Shown here: positions 1-10,943 of the stretch, in pieces
How positions within the stretch are numbered: the stretch's first letter is position 1
Layout: each line of letters starts with the position of its first letter
From: Termitomyces sp. T153
Taxonomy: Eukaryota > Basidiomycota > Agaricomycetes > Agaricales > Lyophyllaceae
Direction: 5' to 3'
DNA length: 64,000 bases
Assembly (NCBI GenBank): GCA_018296165.2
Contig: JACKQL020000033.1
Span: 434,001-498,000, forward strand
Program-made: the position numbers and the translations under genes
Notes under the pieces: model-generated
Told to the model about the DNA's origin: nothing
Databases searched by the model: none
Seen by the model: only the letters and a program-made list of their open reading frames with translations

Positions 1-106
1 TGTATAGGTACAGTCATCAATATAGTCACTTATACGAGACTGAGGCATCTTACTGATATTATATTGTATAGATACAATATCTGCGATAGAAGTCCGATCT
101 CTAACA
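1..106 (+). repeat. Left LTR of copia element 1 (3' part only)
   Basis: This is the last 106 bases of a copia-type LTR; the rest lies outside the window. It is identical base for base to positions 5133-5238, the end of the right LTR of the same element. It ends in CTCTAACA and is followed at once by a primer binding site. The perfect match over 106 bases indicates a recent insertion. Confidence 0.9.
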
Positions 107-116
107 GGTTATGGGC
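107..116 (+). other. Primer binding site (half-tRNA-iMet type)
   Basis: GGTTATGGGC follows the LTR with no gap. It is complementary to the anticodon stem-loop of eukaryotic initiator methionine tRNA (GCCCATAACC). Drosophila copia primes reverse transcription from a 5' half of that tRNA in the same way. The second copia element has the related GGTTATAGGCC at the same place (18963). Confidence 0.65.
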
Positions 117-259
117 TATTAGTTGCACAACAACTCTCTGGAACAGTGTCGAGCATCTTCTATTTGGACCTCTCAGTCTCCTCTCATTTCTCCACGCGTC
201 GCATCGCGTACTCTGTCTCTCTGGATATTCTGTCCATCGGCTAGTCTTTCAAATCTGCC

Positions 260-3200
260 ATGTTTCCAACCTCCCTCCCTGCCATCCTACCCAGTGACTC
301 CACAAACCCATCAGTGCCTGAACGCATCATCCGACACAGATGGGATGGAACGAAATTCAACCGCACAGATGGTAATTTCACCCAGTGGACCGAGAAGCTG
401 AAAGACGCTCTCATACTCAACGGCATATACACACATGTCTTCACTCCCATCATCCAATGCCCTGACGCCTCTACTGAACCCCGAGCTAATGCGAACTGGG
501 CCATGAATGACCGCATGGCAATCACGTTTATGAAGACTGCCTTAGATGACGTTGAGCACCGGGACCTCATCACTGACAGTGGCGCATACCTCTGCTTTGA
601 AGACCTGAAACGTCGCGCTCAGAGGGAAGGGCCCATCAAACAGGTGGCTCTTCTCCAGGAGGCTCTATCCACCTATTGTTCCACATCCGAGCCTCTGCCT
701 GTCACTGCTGGGCGAATCACTGACATAGTCAGGCAAGCTTTTGATATTGGCACGATCGATGCTAACCTCTTCACTTGCATCGCCTTGCTGAACAGCCTGA
801 ACGATCCGTCATTTGAGGCGCTCCAAAATTTGGTGTCCTCCCTCCTCAGCAGGTGCACAACTGCTTCCCCTTGCCAGCCGACTGATATTTGTCTCCTGAT
901 GGAGAACGCACAGAATATCATTAATTCCAAAGCCAGCACTGCCCACACCACAGCCCTCAACACGAAAGGAGGAGCCAAGTCTTGTAGCACAGATCTGCCA
1001 GGACACAATCACGGTCCAGGCGCAGCCGGCTGCGAAAATTGCAATTCGCGTGGATGGCCATGCTGGGGACATACCAAACCGTTCTGCGTCCAAAAGGGTG
1101 GTGGGATGGCTGGGAAGTCTATTGCTGATGCACAGGCTGCTCAGAAGGCCTCCAAGAATAAGGAATCTCCAAGCAACAATGTCTCTGCAAAGTCATATGT
1201 TGCCATCACTGGGATCGACGGAAAGCTGTGGTATGTAGACCAAGCAAACCTTGGCCAGCTCCCCACCCCACCTGAAACCGCAGCAATCGCCAGCCTGACC
1301 CCCTTACCGGCTACAGTGTCCCCACCACTTGACCATTCCACAGAGTATTGGGAGCATGCCAGATTTACCGCCATGGAGGAGGCAAGGGCAACCATTGACT
1401 GGAGCAGGAACTCGATGCAAGTCAGCAACCAAGTATTGTCTGCAGATGTTAAGCCATCAACATGGCCAGCGCGCGCACCACTCACTTCCCCAACGACCCC
1501 ATTTCTAGTCAACTCAGGAGCCACGGTTCATATATCCCCTCACCACGATGATTTCCTTACCCTACGCCCCATCCAGCCCAGGATTGTCAAAGGTCTTGGA
1601 GGGTCCTCCGTCGCAGCGATTGGCATAGGCAATATTCGCCTGCATGTTACAAAGGACACAAGTATTGTCCTGGAGGATGCCTTATACATCCCGAATGCAA
1701 ACGTACGACTTGTATCAGTCAGCTCTCTTGCTAGATCCGGCCTTGATTCGATGTTCGATGATACATCTGTCAAGCTCATTCAAAGATCCACTCGAGCACT
1801 CATAGCACAAGGTCCACTCATCTGCAATCAACGGCTTTACTCTCTAAACCTCAGCTCTGCCCTAACCGAACACCATGCATACACAACCCAGCATGCCACC
1901 GATCTGGAAACTTGGCATCGTCGTCTCGGACATGCCAACTACCAAACGGTCATAGATATGGCAAAATCTGGTCTCGTCCCAGGTATGCCCTCTATCTTTA
2001 GCTCCAAAACTCCCAAATGCGACTCATGCATTCTTGGTAAACAGACTCGTAACGCTGTGCCCAAGATACGGGAGGAGGGGCGGAGGGCAACACAAAAGCT
2101 GGAAATCGTATGGGTAGATTTGACTGGACCACAGGCAGTAGTGTCTCGAAATGGTTATAGATATATAATGAATCTGGTTGACGACTACACCAGCGAGCAT
2201 TGGTCGATACTTCTGCGTCATAAAGGAGAAGCATTCACTCACCTCAAAGCTTGGCAGATGGCCAGAGAAAATGAGATCCAAGGGAAACTCGGCACGTATA
2301 AGACAGGGCACGATGGCGAACTCGAAAGTCATAAGATGGAAATATGGCTTATGTCGCAGGGGACTGAACAGCAGTTTGGTGCAGCATACACCTCTGCCCA
2401 TATAGGGCGCGTTGAACGAATGCACCGTACGCTCATGGGCAAGGCTCGGGCAATGCGCCTAGCATCAGGGTGTCCACCAAACCTTTGGGATGAATTCTAT
2501 TTAACGGCCTCGCACCTCCATAAGCGCACACTCACCAAGTCCCTCAAAGGCATCACCCCCCATGAGGCGTGGACAGGTCGCCGTCCAAACTACTCATACA
2601 TGCGGGAAATCGGCTGTAAAGCCTTTGTCCTGATACTAGCTGAGCACAATCCAAAAATCTATGCACGCTCAGTCGAATGCATCCTGATCGGATATGCCAG
2701 AAACTCAAAGGCCTATAGGTGCTATGAAAAGAAGACCGGAAGAATTTATGAGACCTACCATGTTAAGTTTTGTGAGAGCTCACATGCCCAAGCACCCATC
2801 GATGAGGAACCTTCCTCCGATCAACAAGCAGTATCTCAACCTGCTGACCCTGGACCTGTCATTCTCGAAGATGACTACCCTGCCCATCCTGTAAAAGCTC
2901 AACAATTGGTTCAGGACGTTCCAGAGGACTTGCCCAATCCAGATGATGTCACAGTACCACCAATTCCACAACTCCAACGATCCAACCGTATTCCCATCCC
3001 CACAGAAAGAGCAGCTCCCAACAATCCACCAGTGTCCCGTGTACAGAGAGCTGTACAGGAGTCCATTGAGGCTCGAGAAAGGGTGCGAGCTCGACGACAA
3101 GAAGCAAGTACCCAGAATTCGGAGATGGCCGATCAGGGCTTGGACCTGCCTGATCTCATCAACATTGCATCCTCCGAGGACTTGGAGTACCTACTTGCCT

Positions 3201-4828
3201 CGACTGAGGACCCACAATATGGCCCTACAACGATCGACATCGGCGATGAACCCAGAACATGGACGGAAGCCAAACTATCCGGCGACTCAGACAGATGGGA
3301 AGCAGCATATCGCGAGGAACTTGAATCTCTGCGCAAGATGGGCGTATATAAACTAGTACCTTGTACAGCAGTCCCAGCTGGACAGAAGGTGAGGACGGGA
3401 AGACCCATTTTCAAGATCAAACGCAATGAACATGGCCAGGCAATCAGATTCAAGGTGAGGCTGGTATTCCGAGGATATGAACAGATTCAAGGACGCGACT
3501 ACAATAAGACAACCTCACCAACCGCGCGCAAGGAATCATGGCACATTCTTCTTCACCTCGCAGCCACAAAAGGATGGGACGCCACCCAAATCGATGTCAA
3601 AACCGCTTTTCTCCACGGAGTTCTGCCTGATGATGAAGTACAGTTCATGAAACAACCTGAAGGCTTCGAGGAAGAAGGGAAGGAGGATTGGGTGTGGATG
3701 CTGGTGCGTGGCCTATACGGCATGAAGCAGGCCGGGAGAATCTGGAACGAGACGGTGAATGCCAATATGATAGCATGGGGGTTCAAGCGATTAGCATGCG
3801 AGTCCTGCATCTTTTACAGAGTCACTGACCAGGGCACAATCATTACAGCACTGCATGTAGATGATTTCCTTTCGATCGCTAGCAGCAAAAGCGAGAATGA
3901 TCGCTTCAAGGACCAGATGCGCAAGGTGTGGACGATTTCAGATTTGGGCTTACCTCGATTCGTTGTGGGAATAGCAGTGGAATGGGACCACTCATGTCGA
4001 CTAGTAAAGCTATCCCAGACTGCGCTCATTGACAAAGTCATCGGCCAGTTTGGCCAGAAAGACGCGACTCCTCTGTCCCTACCAATGGACCCAAATTCGA
4101 AACTCAGGCGAATCAACCGGAAAAGCCTGCCACAAGAGGAACAGCGCGCCCTTGAGCGCACCCCATACCGACAATTAGTAGGGTGCCTCCTCTACATCGC
4201 GATTTCAATGCGCCCAGACATAGCCTTCAGAGTGCAGCAATTGACTCAATATCTTGATTCATATGGCACCCCACACTGGAACGCGGCCATACGCCTAGTC
4301 AGATATCTGAAAGGGACTCAAAACCTCCAGCTCCACCTTGGCGGACTCCAGGACAATATCGAGCTCACCGGCTTCACTGATTTGGACTGGGCCAGTTGCC
4401 CCGATACTAGACGGAGTGTAGGCGGATACACTTGGAGCCTTGGTACTGGGGCCGTATCGTGGGCTGTCAGGAAACAGCGTACGGTTGCTGCATCATCTTG
4501 TGAAGCTGAATACATGGCAGCTTTTGAATGTGCACAGGAGTGTATCTGGCTGCGCGCACTCCTCAAGGACATTGGACACGACGTCTCGTCTTGACCCACC
4601 CCGATGTACTGCGATAATGATTCGGCAATCGCATTATCTGAAGACCCCCTCCTGCATGCACGAGTCAAACATGTCGACATCAAATACCACTTCTTACGCA
4701 AATGCGCGCAATCAAACGAACTAGTACTACTACGAGTCCCATCGAAAGAGAACATTGCTGATATATTCACTAAAGCCCTCGCTGCCCCCTCTTTCCTGCA
4801 CCTTCGCCCACGCCTTGGACTCCAGTGA
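260..4828 (+). pseudogene. Ty1/copia Gag-Pol polyprotein, one in-frame stop
   Basis: One long frame of 1444 codons is broken by a TGA at 4592-4594 and then continues in the same frame to 4828. Order: N-terminal Gag; a zinc knuckle near residues 258-276 (CENC then GHTKPFC); an aspartic protease at about 415-421 reading FLVNSGAT, where the catalytic Asp of DSGAT is Asn418; GAG-pre-integrase (HRRLGH); integrase with D (WVDLTGP), D (HDGEL) and E (VERMHRT); reverse transcriptase with DVKTAFLHG, YGMKQAGRIWN and the catalytic HVDD; and RNase H with DLDWAS and SSCEAEYM. The stop falls just before the conserved CDN and KHVDIKYHF motifs of the RNase H end. All domains are present and collinear. The Asp-to-Asn change and the stop suggest this copy needs help in trans, or relies on UGA readthrough (context TGA CCC). 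Confidence 0.92.
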
Positions 4829-4863
4829 CGCCACGATCCCATGTGAGGAGGAGTGTTGTTGTG

Positions 4864-4874
4864 GTGAGGAGGAG
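4864..4874 (+). other. Polypurine tract of copia element 1
   Basis: GTGAGGAGGAG lies directly before the right LTR, the expected place for the plus-strand primer. A near-duplicate of this stretch lies about 20 bases upstream. Confidence 0.6.
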
Positions 4875-5238
4875 TGTTGGAATGGAGTGACGTCACCAAA
4901 ACAAACACTGCCAGGCACCACCCTTCACATCGTAACGGGTCCAGGCACTGTACCCTTCACATCCGGCCACCATCTCTTTCATACTCGAACAATGGAATAA
5001 AATACATATATATACGGACTACATACAAACACACCCTCAGTCACTTATACGAGACTGAGGGTGAGCACATCATACTTACACTATAACGACAACGACTGAC
5101 TACATTATAATAGCATCTTACTGATATTATATTGTATAGGTACAGTCATCAATATAGTCACTTATACGAGACTGAGGCATCTTACTGATATTATATTGTA
5201 TAGATACAATATCTGCGATAGAAGTCCGATCTCTAACA
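4875..5238 (+). repeat. Right LTR of copia element 1 (364 bp)
   Basis: It begins TGTTGGAATGGAGTGACG and ends GATCTCTAACA, the TG..CA boundaries of an LTR. A TATA box (5007-5014) is followed by a hairpin (5032-5063). Then come two tandem copies of a 64-bp unit starting at 5113 and 5177 (GCATCTTACTGATATTATAT). The same order is seen in the LTRs at 10944-11307 and 18632-18962. Confidence 0.88.
5007..5063 (+). promoter_or_regulatory. LTR promoter and leader hairpin
   Basis: TATATATA at 5007-5014 is followed about 18 bases on by an 11-bp perfect inverted repeat: CACCCTCAGTC at 5032-5042 and GACTGAGGGTG at 5053-5063, with a 10-nt loop. At this spacing the hairpin would lie at or near the 5' end of the transcript. 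The right arm runs into GGTGAGC, which resembles a 5' splice site. Confidence 0.6.
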
Positions 5239-6580
5239 TAACAATGGATGATCTCTGACCGCCAGCGCAGGTCCCCCCAACAGGTTCTCTTGACTTGACA
5301 CACTTGAAAGTTGTCAATCATTGTGCACAGACAAAGGGCTCATATAAAGAGGTCTATTTAGATGGCTACTGCTTTGGACGTCATGCCTCAATGTCCCAGA
5401 CAGCTGTTTAGCTGCCTCAATCTCCTTAAATCAACTGAGGAGAGTAAATGTATGTTGTGTGTTCATTGGGCAAGCCAGGTAACAGCAGTCTGAGATATCA
5501 AAATTGGGTCCGTTTAGACACCCGGAACCATAACGAAAAAATAAGAGGGAGACGAATGAGGCTCAGGCCTCATACCGCCCTCCTTCCCTCCGGATACAGT
5601 TTCAGCACACACAATCTCTAGGTTATCTGTGAAATACGCGCCAAGATTTTTTCATATCGATACTAGATAAATCCTTGAGACTGACCGGGGCACTGCAACT
5701 ACCCCAGATTTGGCGCCAACCATAAATAAATTCTTCCTAACAGCACATATTCATTTCTCGCCCACGCTACATACCTTACGGCTGTACTACTGTGCGGAGC
5801 TGAGAAGATAATCGATAATTAGATGACGTTTAGACGTTCGGTAGTAGTTGAGGCAGATTGCTCAAGTTCGGCATCGGTCATTACAGTTACATAGACCTTT
5901 CCAGTATTAACTCTTTCCGAGCCATGCAAGGTTTATTAAGTCATGTGCCTGGTACCTTTCGTATCGTTTCATTCGCGGTGGCTTCAATGGGCAAAGAAGA
6001 TGCCTTGTTGACATGCAGCCACCATCACTACGGATGATTTGCTCACCACGGCAAACATACGGGAGGTCACTCTGTTGACATGCGCTACGAAGTTTCCATG
6101 GTTCTGGGCCCCGGTATAGGGAAGTATTCCATCCCCTATCGAACGATGTGTACGGACCTTATGCCGAGTTCGCCAGAAAATAAACAGTGCTATATAATAC
6201 GAAGATCATCGCCACTTACACCACTTACACACCTCGTGTCATATCTCTCATCCCAAATTTAATGAGCTTCACATTATATTTCATTGGAACATGATCACGA
6301 CATAATGGTCATGATCCTACTGACATTAGTCCTCCGCTACAAACTTGTCCTACTTCTGCTTGTATATATCTGTAAGAATCAATCAGCACTACAAGATAAA
6401 GACGGCCAACGTAAACACAACACATATATGTAACAAATAATTTTGGACTTGATTTAGGAGGACAAGGAGCAAATGACGGTGCGCATGTAATCGCATTCCA
6501 ACTGTGGACTTTATCGAGTACCACAACTGTGGACAACAGCTTTGCTGCTCCAGCTTCCAAAGAAGGCGCGGGAAGCCACC
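5239..6580. other. No gene recognised
   Basis: Single-copy-looking sequence with normal CpG between copia element 1 and the peptide-precursor gene. I see only short open frames without motifs. It probably includes the 3' untranslated and downstream region of the minus-strand gene at 6581-7267. Confidence 0.5.
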
Positions 6581-7267
6581 TTACCACCCAGGCACACCAT
6601 TGGATGCACGCTTCCATCCGGGGGCACCCTGATCAGCGCGCTTCCAGCCAGGTGCACCGGCTTCAGCAGTACGTTTCCATGCCGGCGTTCCAGGTTCAAT
6701 AGGAGGGACAGCATCATTAATACTCTGGACGAAGACATATATGATGAGGAAGATACATAGTGAGGGGGAGGCTATTGCGTACACGTTTCCATTTAGTTTC
6801 GCATTCAACGAATTTGTCTTCAACAAAGAAGGAATGAGAGATCGAGTTCTGAACGAAGAGGTCACGTGAAGGGAGCGGAAGCAAGATTGAACAAGCCTAA
6901 ACATACCCGTTTCCATACAGGCGTTCCAACTTCAGCACGTTTGTTCTCAGAGACGGGGGTCGACTTCCAGAAGTCCTAAACAGAAGAGGACATGTAAAGA
7001 GAGGAAACAAGGAAATAGCATCAATTCACACCCGTTTCCAAGTAGGCGTGCCAACCTGCGCGAAATCCTATAAGACAAAAAAAAAAGAGTGAGAACACTT
7101 GAGGACGGTACACTGTGACATAGGTTCACATACTCTGTCTACTACATCCTGGAATATCTATCGTTGGAGATAGAGAAGAATGATGCAGGTAAACCACTCA
7201 CTATGGGGACCGCATGGACGGCAAGGAGGACCGAAGCAAGGACACAGAGAGGAGGAGTGGGGCGCAT
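6581..7267 (-). CDS. Secreted precursor of Kex2-type repeat peptides (GxPxW-KR)
   Basis: Reading the minus strand gives a spliced gene. Exon 1 (7267-7202) encodes MRPTPPLCVLASVLLAVHA and VPI, a signal peptide with a VHA cleavage site. A mini-exon of 15 or 24 nt (ending 7134) follows. The next exons are 7067-7032, 6975-6907, 6848-6783 and 6724-6581 (TAA). The last three introns are 56, 58 and 58 nt. All introns are GT..AG and phase 0. The product is about 131-134 residues. Seven Lys-Arg sites separate eight peptides: DFAQVGTPTW, DFWKSTPVSEN, AEVGTPVW, a 20-mer ending ECETKW, a 16-mer ending EPGTPAW, TAEAGAPGW, ADQGAPGW and ASNGVPGW. Six end in G-x-P-x-W, and the last ends at the stop without Lys-Arg. 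I infer secretion and Kex2/Kex1 processing in the Golgi to tryptophan-ended peptides. Function is unknown; a pheromone-like signal or a RiPP are possible. The mini-exon acceptor (7149 or 7158) is uncertain. Confidence 0.85.
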
Positions 7268-7304
7268 CGTAAGTGGTTAATGTTAAGTTCACTAAATGAT
7301 CATG

Positions 7305-7311
7305 TTATATA
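7305..7311 (-). promoter_or_regulatory. TATA box of the peptide-precursor gene
   Basis: On the minus strand TATATAA lies 37 bases upstream of the ATG at 7267. The short spacing implies a very short 5' leader if it is used. Confidence 0.5.
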
Positions 7312-10300
7312 GTAAAAGGAACATAACTATAATGGTTCCTCCGGCAGATTGTGTGCCTATCACGAAGGCCTGGCATAAACATCTATAGTGTTCTATCCCC
7401 TTAGAGACGGAAGCAAAACTGAGTGATCTGATACTCCCTGATACACCCGTCACGACTTGAACCAGCATAAACCCATAAAGCATCAATTTCAGACGAAACT
7501 AACTTATCGAATTGTCTTAGTTCCAAAAGATTGTCATCGGATGAGTCTCATGGACGCAAGATGGGTGTAGATCACTTTCCGTTATAAGTATGATCTTCCA
7601 TAGCACCGTCGCAACGCTGGATTTTCACCAGGTGCGCCATGGTGCATGATGCATGATGCATGACGTTCTATAAACAAACTCAAGGCGGAATGTAGTGGTT
7701 CGATAACGGGTTCCCCCTCACGTGGCTGAGTTACAATCGTAGATTGGAATTCCCGGCGGCGCATGACAACGTCCGCCAATTACTACAGCGCAGCAGCAAT
7801 ACCCAAAAAGGATTCAGCTCAGTCAAACTAAAGAAAAAGGGGGATTACTGACCGAAAAGGGAGTTATTCAGAGTTTAGCCCCAATGACATGAGTGCCATC
7901 CACACCAGCAGGTCTCAAGCTGCATATCTTCGCTCAAGCTTGAATCTCAGGCAAAAAGAGGATTTATCGAATGCCAAAAAGTGTATCAGAAAGTGTATTA
8001 GATGTTGGATTCTTTTATGTGCCTGTGTAAATGTTTGCCCATTTACGGTGCCTAGAGTCACAGGTAACTAACGAAGATTCTTGAGTATCAGCCTACAGTG
8101 CTTTTGTCGAGAAAATCGTGTGTGATTCGTCCGATTTTTGTCACATCGCACCCAGACAAACGGTCAGCTATACGTCAGAGGATTTAGTCGCCGTGAAGTG
8201 GTTCGCGGGGTGACGAGACACAATCTTCAGACGTTTCGCTCCGCGGTTGTTGTCAACGACAAGCGCTGTCCGAACCTAGACGCCGGAATCGAACACATTT
8301 TACTTGCCTATGACACCCGATAGGAAATGGGAGTTGCATGGCTCGAGTAGGCACGGTAATCTCCTGATCCCCTCGGACGAAGCAGAATTTACTACTAGCC
8401 CACTTTTTCGTCAAGGGGGACAGACGTCAGAGACTAGTACTAGCAACGCTTAAACATTTGAAATATTACCTGCCTCCGTCGTCCGTCCAAAAATCGTCCA
8501 AAATTTGCATATCACTATCCGCCAGATTCAGAACTTTCGCGGAAAGAGTGCATAAAGTACTTATCATGCAGAAATGATGGGGTTCATAGCTTGCCGGGGG
8601 TTCACAAACAGAATTATCCGCCCTGGAGCATATCAGATTCGAGGGGGTATGACCCAAAGCTGTTATCATCCACATACCAGGGCAATCGATGTATGATCCT
8701 GTACAGTTGACGAACAGTAACCTTGTATAATCCATATACCAAGGATGAGTTCATGTATGATTTAGCCATGACCTACACAATTGACGAACAGCAGGTTCAT
8801 TGAAGTGAAATGGCAATTGAGATTTGCGTTCTTCATTCGTACACGACGCCAGAGGTCCATCGGATAGTACCTCATCACGGCCATTGAGAACCCTGGACAG
8901 CATCTCCGTTCGTCTCGTACCACGTAGTTGCAGCCAAGCATTCTGACCAGACGAAGCCACCGCCTTCCGCTTCCAGATCAGGTCGATCAGCTGGTCCGTC
9001 GCCTTATTGGGTGAAATCCATAGCATGACCTAGCTCGGTTTGCTCCTTGCCGCCTCCGGTTCATGTACGGGTGTGACCCACGGGACACAAACTTTCCAGA
9101 TGTAGCCCTACTTCTGTGCCTGCAGCCAGGAGTGCACACTATGCGCCGATGTGCAAGTTTGCTTGAAGGGTCAACGCCGATCGCAGGCCACATTAGTGCC
9201 TATTGGTGCGTATAGGTTAACGTCTCCGTAGTACTTTTCTCCTGAGGAGATCTGCGCATAGGTAATGCTGTATCGCGAAGATCTAGTCCTTCGATCTTAA
9301 ATGAGGCCTCGGGTATACGACGCATCGCGAGGATGACACTCAAAGACGTAACCACGCCCGCTATACGCCGCCGACAGGCTTTTTCCATTTCGAAAGTACT
9401 TACTGAAAGGAGGAACTTGAAGCCTGGAGCTGGATTCTGGACTGTGAAACATCGGATACTAGATTTGTGGCTGCTTTTCGGGTGCTAGCAGAGACAGACA
9501 TGACCATACTTTGTTCCCTCTTCGAGCGATTCTAGGATAGCGTGACTCGGATATCGATGTAGGATGTTAGACAGGTGCGACTTCGAAGGCAATACTGGAG
9601 GAATAACCAGTCCGGGACATTGGAAACGGCGATTGAGATGGTGGGGATTCGAAGAACCTGGTTTATCATCAGAAGCTGCGCGGAGATTCGAGCAGTGCTA
9701 GGTGACCGGTTGACTAGTGACCTTATCAATCGCCGCACGGACTCGTCAAACACGAACAGAGTGAGACATGCAGTCTTCTGGTAGGCCCAACTACTGCGAA
9801 ACGGAGAGCAGACTTGCACCAACATATCAACCTGCGAACTATCACTGGGCGATGTTGTAGTACTACGTTGCGTGCAGGGGCCGCCCAGGAGGTTGGTCTA
9901 CTGACAAGAGCAGCCCTCTTTGCAAACTCAAGCGCATCTTCCAAAAATTCGGTGAAAATTGTAGCATGATTTGAGGTAAATAGTACTGTTAAGTTTTCCA
10001 ATCCTTTCACAACTGAGGTCGGCTATCGGTTAGTGGTAAGCCTAAGGAGATGGACTAGAGATAAGTAGACCCATGACAGAGTTACAGCCGTTATAGCTTC
10101 TTATTGTTAACAAAACATGCCAGATTGCATATCAGATACATTCGACACCGCTAATAATCGATCAAGAATTAGAGTGTCACGATGAGGCTCGGAATCTCAA
10201 GAAGAAGAGCCTATGCGCCCGAGCATTGGGAGTCCACGGACGACCTTCGATCAATGAACGTCTCCGCTATCTCCCCCGTCCCACAGATATAATCAATTAT

Positions 10301-10943
10301 CATGTAAACATTATTAATACAGATATTATAACTATCCCCACCTCCTGTAAAATTGACAATACAGTGTAATGACGCTGCTTGGGACAAGCACGTCCTGGGG
10401 ACAGATTGACCAGTAAAGCACAAATCATGTCAGATTGGCTCAAAATTTTAAAAGCTTATTGCATAACATGTACTCTAGTTGTGTCTTGATCAGGAAGGAG
10501 ATTTATCGTGAGGAGCTTGAGATATGAAAGGAAATGTATCGAAAATGGGTCATTTCAAGCTTCTGACAAATTTTGATCATGCTCGATACTCATTGTAAGC
10601 AAGGTTCTGGGTGTAAAAAGTGTCAGGAAATCTTTGTCTATATGTTATATCTAATGCGCACAAAAGAAGCAGAAATATGCGGAGAATTGCACTCTACAGA
10701 TGGGGGATTGTCTCGGATAGTCGTCTGAGCATGACATCAAACACGTTGCGTTGCGTGCCGAGTTGCTGCAACCATAAATGGTATGTTACGGCTGTCCCAA
10801 TGATTGTCAATGTGACACTTTTGACCTTGGTTTTTGTCAGGCTGTTAGAAGTCATTGTCATATCCATTCCATGTGATTAACCGTGTAGTATGTCTATCTG
10901 ATACCTTATTATCTAGTATAACTCAGATATGTTTGAAAAATGT
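7312..10943. other. No gene recognised
   Basis: About 3.6 kb with normal CpG and only short open frames on both strands. No conserved domain, tRNA or transposase motif is visible. In particular I could not find a UstYa/DUF3328-like or methyltransferase frame of the kind that accompanies fungal RiPP precursors. A heavily spliced gene could be missed by eye. Confidence 0.45.
8664..8795. repeat. Imperfect tandem duplication (~60 bp unit)
   Basis: Two adjacent units share ATCATCCACATACCAGGG / ATAATCCATATACCAAGG, then ATGTATGAT, then TTGACGAACAG. The second is longer by about 10 bases. There is no evident function. Confidence 0.55.

Noticed and set aside
6309..6738. Unspliced minus-strand frames over the peptide-precursor gene
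   Set aside because: They read the repeats out of frame (for example WNAW- or METG-type readings) and lack the signal peptide. The spliced frame explains all repeats.
9640..9665. B-box-like GGATTCGAAGAACC
   Set aside because: The flanking bases do not form a T-arm stem and no A box lies at the right distance on either strand.
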